Origin: Isochrysis galbana
Taxonomy: Eukaryota; Haptophyta; Isochrysidales; Isochrysidaceae
Assembly: GCA_018136815.1 (NCBI GenBank)
Contig: CM030933.1
Location: forward strand, 1,488,001-1,552,000
Length of the DNA stretch: 64,000 nucleotides
Direction: 5' to 3'
The translations under genes were made by a program, and so were the position numbers. Under the pieces are notes generated by a model. It did no database searches, was not told where the DNA came from, and worked only from the letters and a program-made list of their open reading frames with translations. Positions 11,552 through 21,577 of the stretch are shown here, piece after piece. The stretch's first letter is position 1, and every line of letters starts with the position of its first letter.

Positions 11552-11636
11552 AGGGAGAGAGAGGGAGAGAGGGAGGGAGGGAGGGAGGGAGAGAGAGAGA
11601 GAAGAGGGAGAGAGGGAGAAAGGCAGGGAGGCTGGG

Positions 11637-12137
11637 ATGTCTGAGATGGACGCGCTGCGAGAAGGGCCAGTGAGGTACCTTGGGTATGCGAACGAGGTGC
11701 GGCTCCGAAGCCCTGGCGCTTGCTCTGGATGGCTATCCCGCACACTCCCTCTACTCGACAGGCGCTCACACTGCCCCCCGCCCCTCTTTCTCCCACAGGT
11801 GGGGGAGGCCTTTCGGCCGCTTGTGCCGCGGTGGACAGTGAATGCATCCTATGGGCTGGCTGGCGCCTACGTGTGCTCGGATGCCGCGTGGAGGGCACGT
11901 GTGACATCTCGTCAGCCTGCGGTCGAGGCGGCCGATAGCCTTCTGTGGCAAGGGCTTGCATCCATTGCGATCCCTGGGATTGTGATCAATCGACTTGTGT
12001 GGGCCGTTGGAAGGATTCCTGCGCTGCGCTCCCCTATTCCCACGCTGATGGGCCTTTCTGCGATTCCGGTCATTATTCGGCCGATTGATGCAGCTGTAGA
12101 CTTCGTGATGGACGAGACAGTGAGGAAACTGTGGTGA
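11637..12137 (+). CDS. MTFP1: Mitochondrial fission process protein 1 (MTP18) family
   Basis: Two exons, 11637-11696 and 11799-12137, with a GT-AG intron; 132 aa. Exon 1 ends in VRYLGYANE and exon 2 begins VGEAFRPLVPRW, exactly the family's conserved start. Later conserved blocks are WQGLASIAIPGIVINR, GLSAIPVIIRPIDAAVDFVMD and the final RKLW. The length is close to animal MTFP1 (about 166 aa), with a shorter head. Family members are inner mitochondrial membrane proteins that influence fission; two to three hydrophobic segments are visible. The start codon follows directly on a GA-rich leader. Confidence 0.93.
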   Translation: MSEMDALREGPVRYLGYANEVRLRSPGACSGWLSRTLPLLDRRSHCPPPLFLPQVGEAFRPLVPRWTVNASYGLAGAYVCSDAAWRARVTSRQPAVEAADSLLWQGLASIAIPGIVINRLVWAVGRIPALRSPIPTLMGLSAIPVIIRPIDAAVDFVMDETVRKLW

Positions 12138-13416
12138 CTCTGCACATGCTGTACAGGACCTCCATGTCCATTCGTCAACGAGGGAGGGAAACATTTGAAG
12201 GGCTGTTCACCTCGAACACGACAGAATGCTCCAGCCCTACAGACAGAAGCTCCTCCGCATTTCTGCATTGGGCCACCCTCTGCCACTGATAGCACATCTT
12301 GCAGCAAAGAAGAGTACAACGCTTGCAGATCGTCGTTGTTTCGTCCACTGTTGCCTTTTAGCTCCATCAACAATATGCATGTCAACACAGTGGGGTAGCG
12401 GGCACGCTAGTAGAGTATGGCTAGCGGCAATGCAAAATGCAGACTGGGCACACCATTCGTAGTAGTGTCCACACAATTTTGAGCCGCCTGCTCTGCGTTT
12501 CGTCAATGTTCTTGAGTCAATAGGGCACAGATACGTGTACCACGTCGTGCTTGTTTGTTTGCACGCTGTGTGCGGGTAGCCGTAGCTAGGTAAAAAACAT
12601 TCTTGACGATGTCCGCTGTGCTACTATCGACAGTCCCTCCTCCGGACCAATGCCGCCATCGCCCTTGCCCTACCGCACTCTCCTTCCCGTTCACCCCTCG
12701 TTCCTTAGTTCATGTTGTATACAGGCCTTTTGGCACGAATCGCGAATAAGAATAAGACCAAAAGCGTTCAATTATCCCCATCCCTGCTAGCACTTTTCGT
12801 TGTCACCTGGAGGTTACTTGCGTCAACTTGACACTTCACATGTTGAAACACACACGTACGTGGTCTTCTAATACCATTAATACCCAGTAATGGGCAACAT
12901 CTGACCTGTTAACACCCAGCCCAAAACTAAACCTGTTGATGCGCTGAGTTTGGGCCCTCTGAGAAACTCAAAATTGCCCGTTATTGTACCATTAATAGGC
13001 ACTTGTGGGAGGGGCTCCGAGCACCAGCAGTTGACCTCGCGTTGGGCGCCGGAGGCATAGGAGCGTTCAGAGCGGCCGCGCTCCGCGCGCACCACCAACT
13101 GATCGAAATGTAGATAGTAACTATAGATGGTACATAGATAGCATTCATCCTCTTACGAGTACGAGCAATACACACTACACTATGCACGAGAGCCACACTG
13201 TCGTATTCCATACGATGACAGACTTTTACTTATAACCTGCGAGTTATTTTAAGCCTCAAGGTCTTGTCGATTGGTATACCGCCTCTTCTCTTACTTTCTC
13301 TCGATGTGCCATCAAATGTTCCATGACTGTCTTCTGTCTTCTCTCGTCCATCGGTTGTAGCTCCCCAGCGAGGTTTGCCCTCCTCTCACTCGCCCTCGCC
13401 TCTCGCCGCTCGTTCC
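12138..13416. other. Intergenic
   Basis: No supported gene. Contains short-repeat copy 2 (12758-12866). Short open frames on both strands have no coding character. Confidence 0.45.
12758..12866. repeat. Short dispersed repeat, copy 2
   Basis: Counterpart of 368-481, same orientation, with scattered substitutions and one small length difference near the end (ACGTACGTGG versus ACGTGG). Confidence 0.65.
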
Positions 13417-13968
13417 ATGTCGCTCTCGCCGCCGTCCTCGCCCTCGCCCAAGCCCGCCTGCCCGCCTTCCTCTGCTGACGGGCTTCAGCCCGTCAGCCCC
13501 TCTGAAGTCGTCTCCTCCGCCGCGCCTGCCGCCGGCATGCCTCCTTCCTCATTGCCCTCAGGCTCGCCCTATGGGCCATCCCAATTCGTCACGGCGCCGC
13601 GAGGCAGGCGACCCTCGCCACCGCGCCCCACCTGGGACGCCCCATGCCGCCCGAGGCGGCTCGTCAGAAAGCCCTCTCAGAGCCCATCCAGCCCATCCAA
13701 ACCACGCCCGCGCAAGCGCGCGGGGTGGCGAGCACTGGCACCGAACAGGTTGCCCCCATGGCTCTGCGTAGCATGCAGGGGGTCTTTGAGACCCCCTCCA
13801 ACAGTGGGAAACCCTCCCACCCCAAGAGCACCTCATGTGGGAGGGCAGCTCAGCTGCCCTCCCCATGGTGGAAACCTCTACCATCAGTGCACCCAACATG
13901 GGAGGGCACTTCACAACCATCAATCTCCTACGGAGAGCAACTTGTGCCTCTGTTTTTCAACATGTTGA
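13417..13968 (+). CDS. Pro/Ser-rich ORF, doubtful
   Basis: 184-codon frame from an ATG, strongly Pro/Ser/Arg-biased, without a recognisable domain. A second overlapping frame is open to 14021. It may be part of an untranslated or repetitive region, because its downstream side runs into a tandem duplication (13971-14340). Confidence 0.2.
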   Translation: MSLSPPSSPSPKPACPPSSADGLQPVSPSEVVSSAAPAAGMPPSSLPSGSPYGPSQFVTAPRGRRPSPPRPTWDAPCRPRRLVRKPSQSPSSPSKPRPRKRAGWRALAPNRLPPWLCVACRGSLRPPPTVGNPPTPRAPHVGGQLSCPPHGGNLYHQCTQHGRALHNHQSPTESNLCLCFSTC

Positions 13969-13970
13969 CT

Positions 13971-14340
13971 CACTTCTCGTTTTCACCCCATTCCTGTGGG
14001 CCACAAGAACCTACAACTTAGTGCCCTGCCTTGGGCCCTCCTTCAACACTTGACTCCCTCTCCTACTCTCCCTTCCCTCTAGAACCAACCCAAACAGCAC
14101 GAACCCCCTCGCCCTCTGTTCAAAGCACCAAAAAATCAACTCAAGACCCTTGTTGATACACTTCACGTTTTCACCCCACTCTTGTGGGCCACAATTACCT
14201 ACAACTCAGTGCCTGCCTTGGGCCCTCTTCCAACACTTCACTCCCTCTCCCACTCCCTCTTCCAACTACAACTAACCCAAGAAGCACAAACCCCCTTGCC
14301 CTCTGCTTCAAGCACCAAAAATTTCGACTCAAGACAAGAG
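13971..14340. repeat. Diverged tandem duplication (~185-bp unit)
   Basis: 13971-14160 and 14163-14340 are two direct copies, sharing for example TCGTTTTCACCCCA or ACGTTTTCACCCCA, GTGGGCCACAA and CTGCCTTGGGCCCTC in the same order. 14341-15060 holds no supported gene. Confidence 0.75.
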
Positions 14341-15060
14341 GGAGGACATGTCTTGAGGCGGCGTCGCTGCCCATGCCTAGCGCAAGGGTATAGCGCCCCC
14401 ACTCAGACATCTCCTTCCCCACAGCTCCTCTCTGACTCTGAGGAGTTGCTCCTCTCCCTCCCATTAGGCCCCCTTGCCTGCGAGACCACAACAGGATCAT
14501 GGCGTAGGGGGCTGTTTGAGTGTGGAGGGAGGGGCGCTCTGGCTAGCGCAGGTAGAAAGCTAGTGAAGAGCTGGGTGGCATAAGGGGGGAAGGGTGCTTG
14601 CGCTTGCCGCGGCAGGGTGTCCTGTCTTGAGTGAGCGCTAGTCCCGTTCCTTTGCCGCGCCGCGACCCATAAAAATTTGTTAAAAATTTAAAAAAATTTA
14701 AATTTATCTGGTTACAGGCCTTACCCGCCGGTGGCCCGCGAGGGGGGCCATTACGAGGGGGAATCCCAGGGTCCTACGACGCCATCATTTTCGTAGGACG
14801 CGGTCCTATAATGTAGGACGGAACTTTTTAGCCGCATAGCCCTTCCAGTGGATGAGGTATTGAACATCACCTCGAACCATGCGCTTGGCGACGATGTGTT
14901 CCACCTCATAGAGGTCTTTGTCCAGGGCGGCTTGGTTCGCCGCCCGCTTCCTGCCGCCCATCGCCTCGCGCCTCGCTCTCCCTCCGACGTTTTTTTCTCC
15001 GCTTTAGCACTTTGAACCAGTTTTTTTTTCCGCCGGGGCAAATGAGAGAGCCTACACGAG

Positions 15061-15504
15061 CAGTGATGGTGCTTCAGTCCGTCAGCCGACACCAACTTCG
15101 AGCTAACACTAACATCAGTATCTGATGTCAGCTGATGAGGTCCATCAGCTAACATCACCTCAAAGGCTCTGAGCGAGCAGAATATCAGCTGACATCAGTG
15201 ACTTGTGTCTTTGCTGCAAATCTAAATACCACAAAACGCCCGTGTCATGTCCGACAACGGCCCCCTAGCGGCTCAGGTTGCTCTGTGCGTGGGCACGAGT
15301 TCGAGCTTCGAGCCCCAAAATTTTGCTTGTTTGACGTATTTTTTTCTTTGGCTATAGAAAGTAAAGAGGACTGAGTGTTTTGTTTTTCTCCCCGCTCCAA
15401 GCTGCTGACAACTGACAACTGACATCAGTTGTCAGCGCTTGAGGTGAACTGACACTGATGTTTGATGTAAAAAAATGACGTCAACTACTGATGCACCATC
15501 ACTG
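15061..15504. mobile_element. Non-autonomous hAT-like element (444 bp)
   Basis: Inverted ends begin CAGTGATGGTGC (left) and its complement (right). The element is flanked by the perfect 8-bp duplication TACACGAG (15053-15060 and 15505-15512). A CAG-N-G start and 8-bp TSD are hallmarks of the hAT superfamily. The interior is full of TGACATCAG-type inverted motifs. No transposase frame. Confidence 0.9.
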
Positions 15505-15872
15505 TACACGAGGAGGACAGGTCTCCCCCCAATATCACTCGGACGCCTGTAGCTTGTCAGGCATGGCGGGATATTCGATATTCGGCACTGAAACGTTGTC
15601 CAATTAGCTATTGGGGTCGACTAGGATCTGCTAGGAGTTGTAACATTACTTTTAAAGACTTTTACTTATTTTGTTTACTAGCTAGTGGGGTTGGCGCTAG
15701 CATATTATATCAATTATTTTATGTGTTAGCTAGTGGGGTTGGCTAGCATATACATCAATTATGTTAATTATCAGCTAGTGGGGTTGACTAGCATAACATG
15801 AATTATTTCATTTCAAACCGTAGGAGCAAACATAGGCGAGAGGCGTTCTCTGTGGAGATACACCATGACAGA
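15505..15872. other. Intergenic with a small tandem motif
   Basis: The motif AGCTAGTGGGGTTG-x-CTAGCAT recurs three times between 15680 and 15800. No gene seen. Confidence 0.5.
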
Positions 15873-17823
15873 TCACTCTTCATCAGAGTCCCAATCTTCC
15901 TCCACGAAATTCTTGTCCGGAACGATGCCGGGGACGCCAACTGTCGGGGGGGTTGCCTTCGTAGCGGATTGAGGCAAGGAGGGCGATGCTCGCCCACGGT
16001 GCTTCGGCGAAGTGCTCTGGGGCTCATCCTCGGAGTCCCATGCCTCGTCGACGGCGGCGTTTGTACCAGACGCCGGCATCTTATCTGGGGACGACGCTCG
16101 GGAGACATGCTGCGAGTTGCGGCCCCACGGTCGAACGGAAGGTGAAACAGACCCGCTCGCTGTGCCGTGGTGATCGACAGAGACGGGCAGCGGTGACGCT
16201 CCCTGCGCCTCAACATCCTCTTGGGCAAGCACGACCTGAAACGTAGCCGGCGACTGGGGTGGCTCGGGCACAATGCGTTCAGGCATCGGCACATCCTTGG
16301 GGATGCTCTCCCCTTCCTCTTCCTCCTCGTCAGAGGAAATCAGATCGTTCAGGTTGCCTCTGGGCGCCATGAAATCACTCACCTCCCTGGAAAGCGCTCC
16401 TCGACGTCCTGCGGCGTATTCAGAGTCCGTGTCCGAATCGGACATCACCTCCATCGTCTCAATCTTGGAGGCACCAAGGGGCAGTGCATCGCCAGCTTCG
16501 TCGTCAGATTCTCCTGATTCGGCACTGCCTCCGCCCCGTGCCGGCTCGCAACTCGCCACCCCAACGCGATTGTTGCGCGAGGACTGCCGAGAGCTTGGCG
16601 AGCGGTGCGACGTGGCCATCTCTGGCTCGACTTTGTGGAGCACCGCACGATGAGAGTCGGGCGAGTGCGGGGAATTTTCAGAATGCGCATCCGCGTTCGT
16701 GTTTGGAACAGCCGTATCAGCCTCGTCCTCACGGTCGTTCTCGCGTACTTCCTTCTTCTTCTTCTTCTTCTTCTTGCTTGATGGTGGAGGAGTCGGATCG
16801 TTGGTTGGTGCTTCCAGCGAATCATCCGGCCGGATCGGCTCCGCTTCTTCATGGGCGCCGTGCCCAGCATCCTGCTTTCCATGGTCTATGGAAACAGTGT
16901 ACTCTGCTTTGGCGACAGGAAGCGCCGCCAGTGGTGACGACAAGGCGCCCAGACCTGATCCTGCACTCAGCTGGGATTGCCTTCCGCGCACGGGAATGCC
17001 GCTCTCAGTCGCTTTATCCTGCCAAAGTTTTACGCGCTTGCGGAGCCCGTTGACCCAGAGAATGCGGTCCTCGCGATCCTCGGCACAGACAGTCAAATGC
17101 ACGGGAGGGCATGAGATGAGGAAGCCGAAGTGGCCGTGATGGCTCTCGTCCACATCTTCGACCTGAGGATTCAGCGAGAGGGGGAAGCACAAATGAGCGG
17201 TGAGCACATGAGCGCACGCGTGTGCACTGGGCCGCAAGCGTCCGGCGAGCGCGCCGATGGAGAGCTGAGAGGCTAACGTGCGCGGAATGTGGACGCGGCC
17301 TCTTGGGCATGGGGTATCAGCGTACCGTGGTGATATCAATGAGAGGTAGAACTACCGACGGCTTCCTGGTGACGCCCTTGGAGTAGCAGAGTGTGCCTCG
17401 CGTGTCATCGACAAGGAAGTAGCGTTTGGCCCATTGATACGTGACAGTCTTGTCGCGCGTGTGCTTCTTCAGCAGCCAGCCGTGTAGTGAGCCGAGTCCG
17501 CGCGTCGAGGGTGGCGGCGGCATCGTGGATGAGGGGTGCGGCGGCACTGGCGACGCCGGATTTGAAGAGTCTGCCGACGAGGCGGCTTCCGTCTCAGAGC
17601 CGTGCTGCTTCTTAACACGTCCAAAGGAGGCGGTCCTTGCGAGTCGGCTGAGCTTGCTCCCCGCCGTCGACGTCTTCTCTGGGCCCATTTCTGACCGCTT
17701 CTCTCGGGAGTCATACTGGCTCTCGGGGCTCTCATCCTCTGTGACGGTCTCTGCGGCGGAGGCGGTGCTTGGGTTGCGCTTGGGCTTACGGCCAAAGGAA
17801 GGAATGCGCTTGAGCGCGCTCAT
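15873..17823 (-). CDS. PH-domain protein with long acidic tail
   Basis: Two exons, 17823-17326 and 17162-15873, GT-AG intron, 595 aa. Residues about 110-215 form a pleckstrin-homology domain: LHGWLLKKHTRDKTVTYQWAKRYFLV at its start (quoted here only as LHGWLLKK and WAKRYFLV), and DREDRILWVNGLRKRVKLW forming the C-terminal helix with the conserved Trp. The intron falls inside the domain. The remaining ~370 residues are Ser/Asp/Glu-rich and probably disordered. They contain a lysine run (KKKKKKK) and two WDS(E/D)-type acidic motifs, the last forming the C-terminus (EEDWDSDEE). PH domains usually bind phosphoinositides or proteins at membranes; a specific role cannot be assigned. Divergent to the sulfotransferase gene. 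Confidence 0.85.
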
Positions 17824-18461
17824 TGCGCGTGAAGGGGAAAGTAGTCAAGGGAAAAGAGAGAGGGAGAGGAAGCAGGCAGGAGGAGGGAAGGGGGGAGGAG
17901 GGGGGTGGAAAGAGGCAGTCAGGCGGCTGCGGCGAGCCTGCGGTGGGGTGGGCAGTGAGAGGAGTGGGGGCGGGGGGGAAAGAAGAAAAACAACTCTCGG
18001 TATTTTATATGAGAAGAGATAGAAAGAGACAGAGAGAGAAAAGTTTCTCGCCAACGCCGCGGCCAGCGAGAGAGAGGTGAGCGAGAGAGAAAAAGAAAGA
18101 CAGAAAAAGAAGGAGAGAGGAAGACAGAGAGAGAAAGAGGGGGCTGGCGAGCGCGAGGAAGAGAGAGCGAGAGCGAGAGAGAGAGTCAACGGCCGATCGA
18201 TCCAGAGCGGCACGCACACGCACACCACAGAATCTCTTCCTCTTTTCCCCTTTCTCTCTCTCTTCTCCTCTCTTTTCCCTCTCTTTTCTCCTCCCTCCCT
18301 CCCTCCCCCCCACCCCCCCCACCCCCCCCCTCTCTCTCCGTCTTCTTCTTCTTCTCTTTCTCCTGCTTCTAATCTCTCCCGAGAGCCTCCCACAACACCG
18401 CAACAAGTCCTCGTCCCGACGGAAGAAAAATCCCATGTTTAATAGAGATTTCTCCTATAAG

Positions 18462-18492
<31 letters not shown>

Positions 18493-18866
18493 GGGGGGGG
18501 GAGTACGCGACCGCTGCGGCTCCCACTCTCTCTCTCTCTCTCTCTCGTAAAGCAGTGGGACAAGGGCAAGGTCCCGCGGTCTCACATACCCAAGGGCCGA
18601 GATCCACCGTTTCACCCTCTCCCCTTCCTCAACCTCCACCCTCTCCTCATCGTTGAGACTCTCTCCCTATAAACGACTCGATGAAGAAGCGGAGTCCCGA
18701 TGAAACGGCCGCACTTCACTATTTATAGCCGATCGTTTCATCGGAGGTTGGGCCAGCTGTGAGCCCCCTCGCCTGCCGAGTTTTGTTGTAGTGCCCACGG
18801 ACTCAAGGGCCCTCCCCCCTCCCGGCCGCGCCCGCCCCCCCCCCCCCCCCCCCCGCCACCGCGCGC
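17824..18866. promoter_or_regulatory. Divergent promoter region between the PH and sulfotransferase genes
   Basis: About 1 kb. GA-rich on the plus strand next to the PH gene (CT-rich on its coding strand), switching to CT/C-rich from about 18235, with a further GA/poly-G block at 18462-18501 and a poly-C run at 18834-18853 just before the sulfotransferase ATG. No gene inside. Confidence 0.4.
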
Positions 18867-20398
18867 ATGCCGCCCCTCGGCGCTGGCCGGCTGCTGCCCG
18901 CATCGAGCGTGACGCACGCTCGCGCGGGCGACTGCGTTGCGCAGGCACGGCGGGCGTACTGCCTTCCCGCGCTCGTCAATATCGGCGCGCAGAAGGCCGG
19001 CACCGGCGAGCTTCAGACCTGGTTGGGCCACCACCCAGCGGTGCTCGCACACGGTGGGGAGGTCCACTTCTTCGACAAGTGGGCTCACGGCCAGTCGTGC
19101 AAGTCGGAGGCGGAACGCGACTGGCTAACGATGAAGTACATTCGCTTTCTCTGGGACAGGCGCGAGCTCACCCCAGAGGCGGTCACCGATGGTCCACTGG
19201 TGCTGCCTGTACGCCATGAGGATCGCACCACACTCATCGCATCGCCTCAGCGGTGGCAGGGGCGCAATAAAACGCGCGACAACTTCCCGCTGGTAAAGAA
19301 GGTTGCGTTCGAGAAAACTCCCGCTTATCTTGACATGGCGGACCCGGCGCTTTTTGCGTGCGTCGCGCCTCAGGTAAGCCGTGGCTTTGCCGTGGACCAC
19401 TCGATGAAGACTCTACAGCATTGTCTCAGACCTGCCTTCAGCCCGCATCTCGATGCCAGACGGCAGCTGACGCCACAGCCTCCCCCCTTTCCCCCGATGC
19501 TCATAGGTTAGACTACTCGTCATGCTTAGAGAGCCGGCGGCTCGAGCGGTCTCTGCATACCAGATGTGTCAGTACGAGCTGAGACTAAGGTGGTGCCGGA
19601 ATTCACTCGAGGGTGCGATGTCGTTAGCACTCAACAATCGAACAGAACCGCCCGTACTCAATCAACTTCACTTATTCACCCACCATCCGCTGCGACGAGT
19701 GCTCACTCTCGGATTTTATTCTGCGCACCTTTCTCACTGGCTCATCCATTTTCCGAGCTCCCAAATGCGGGTCCAGTGGGTCGAGCACTTCAAGGCGGAC
19801 CCATTCCAAACACTGTGGGCGATAGAGAGTTACCTAGGGTTGCCGCATCACGACTTCAGGAAGCAGGTGAGAGCCGTGCTAACAGGACAATTGTCTGATA
19901 TATCAGCGGGCGGCGAGCTACGCTAAATATTCCATCGTCGGCGCGGAGTGTGAGTGATCTAGTCACGTCTCTTCCAGAGTGTTGAGAAGGGGCCAGTCGC
20001 GCGTGCCACTTCACTTGAGGCAGATTGTGAGCACCTTGCACGGATGGTCCGAGTCGATCACGAAACCGAACGCGTCCGACTTGACGCCAAGTTCACAAGG
20101 GTTTTGCCGAGATGCCCGCGTCCTACCCGTGGATTGGGAAATGCACAAAGGTGGTGAAGGATAGTCGGTGCTTGTGACATGCATGCTCCCTCCGACTTTA
20201 TGCTTGCAGGCTACAAAGAATGAGGCTGGACTGTGGGTCGTCGGCAAATCCAAAAGCAGCAATCACGTGACACGCCAGACGCCTGATACAGGGACGATTC
20301 AAACCCTTCGGCGCTTCTATATGCCTTGGCAGCGCGATCTGCGCATGCTGTTGCAGGCCCACAACCTGTCCCTCATGCCGCACCTACCCCTGCCGTAG
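18867..20398 (+). CDS. PAPS-dependent sulfotransferase (carbohydrate type)
   Basis: Exons 18867-19373, 19507-19866, 20210-20398, all phase 0 with GT-AG introns; 351 aa. The 5'-phosphosulfate loop is NIGAQKAGTGELQTWL, followed by HFFDKW and KTPAYLDM. The 3'-phosphate-binding motif opens exon 2 (VMLREPAARAVSAYQM). RVLTLGFYSAHLSHWL and GKSKSSNH plus LRRFYMPWQRDL match the C-terminal part of heparan-sulfate-type sulfotransferases. The start has no obvious membrane anchor, so targeting is unclear. The region 19867-20209 is treated as one intron because exons 2 and 3 then join in phase at the expected place; a small extra exon cannot be excluded. Expected location: Golgi (family knowledge). Confidence 0.88.
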
Positions 20399-21577
20399 TA
20401 GTCCGATGTTGAATGTCCATGACCGTGTAGCGTAAGCTGTGCTTGCAGCCACGCAATGGCTAGATAGGGCTAGAAAGAAGTTTACGCATTGGCCGTCTTG
20501 CCGCCCGCTAGCTGCGCTACGCTGCCATTGAGGTTGCTGTTGATCGCGTCGCAGCATGTGCGTGTTGCTCAGAGCTGCAATTCGTCATTTCGCTCCGAGT
20601 TCGGCGCCCTAGTTGTCGCTTCTCAGCAGTGCTTCAACATACTTAGTGTGTAACATGTACAGCGCCCACGTGACAGTACAACGTGCGACATGGGTCCGTA
20701 TAGGCATGTCATGGAACGCCATGCTCACGCGCAGCTAGAGCCTGGGCCTCCACGCATGGCCATGACGCACCTGCTGAGCAAGCGGCAGAGTTTCTGGCGT
20801 GCGGTGTACATAGGGCGTTGTCTTCCGAAAAGACGCCGAGTTGTGAGCTTTTCAATATGAAGTGGCCATCCGGAAGTGCCCGCGATGTCGGGTAGAGCGC
20901 CTGTCTTTCCCATGGTCGACAAGTGAAACGGGCGGGCTGCGGCGCCGATCTGGCGCGTCTCCCATCCGGGGTGGCCAGAGGCCCCAGCCCCAGCCTCCTC
21001 TGCCCCCTGAGCTGGCCTCCAAGAGCCTCCAGGGGTCGCGTGAGGGCAGCTGGAGGCCTGCCGCAGGCGCGCCATCGCGCGCGCCGCAGGAGAGGGGAGA
21101 GAGAGCGCGGAGAAGGGGGTGGGCGGAGCGAGAGCTCCGCCCACCGAAGATTTCGTAAGTCTCGCGTCTGTTTACAAGAGGAGTCGGGACTAAGGACGCC
21201 GCCAGCCCGGTAGGCGCAGGAGGAAGGGGAGAATGGACCACCGGGGGGGGACGCAGGCCACCGGACCATATCTAAGCCCTTCACCCCTATCCCCCTAAAA
21301 AAAAACATCTGAAGATTCAGGCTACTACCGCTAGTTATAAAGGACCACGCACTCACGGTACCCGACTCACGCGCCATCGCCGCCTATACCCCAGTACACT
21401 CACTCACTTTACACTACCCCCTTCATTCCTTTGTCTTTGGTATCGGGGGGGGGGGGGGGCGTGCACTACGACGGGCCAAGCGCAAGGGCGGGCTGGGGTG
21501 GGAGTAGTGGTACTAATGCTCAGTTATTTTATTGTTCATTACTAATTCTGCTCATACTCATAATCCCAACACCGCCT
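20399..21577. other. Intergenic, mosaic of dispersed repeat modules
   Basis: No host gene. Modules: 20980-21110 resembles 36390-36520 and the reverse complement of 41640-41770. 21262-21297 is a 36-bp block identical to 28684-28719. 21500-21530 contains AGTAGTGGTACTAATGCTCA, also near 37000 and 41140. A 13-bp poly-G run lies at about 21448. Confidence 0.6.

Noticed and set aside
19979-20164. Extra sulfotransferase exon between 19978 and 20160
   Set aside because: No donor/acceptor combination keeps both flanking exons in phase, while direct joining of 19866 to 20210 is in phase and matches the family alignment.
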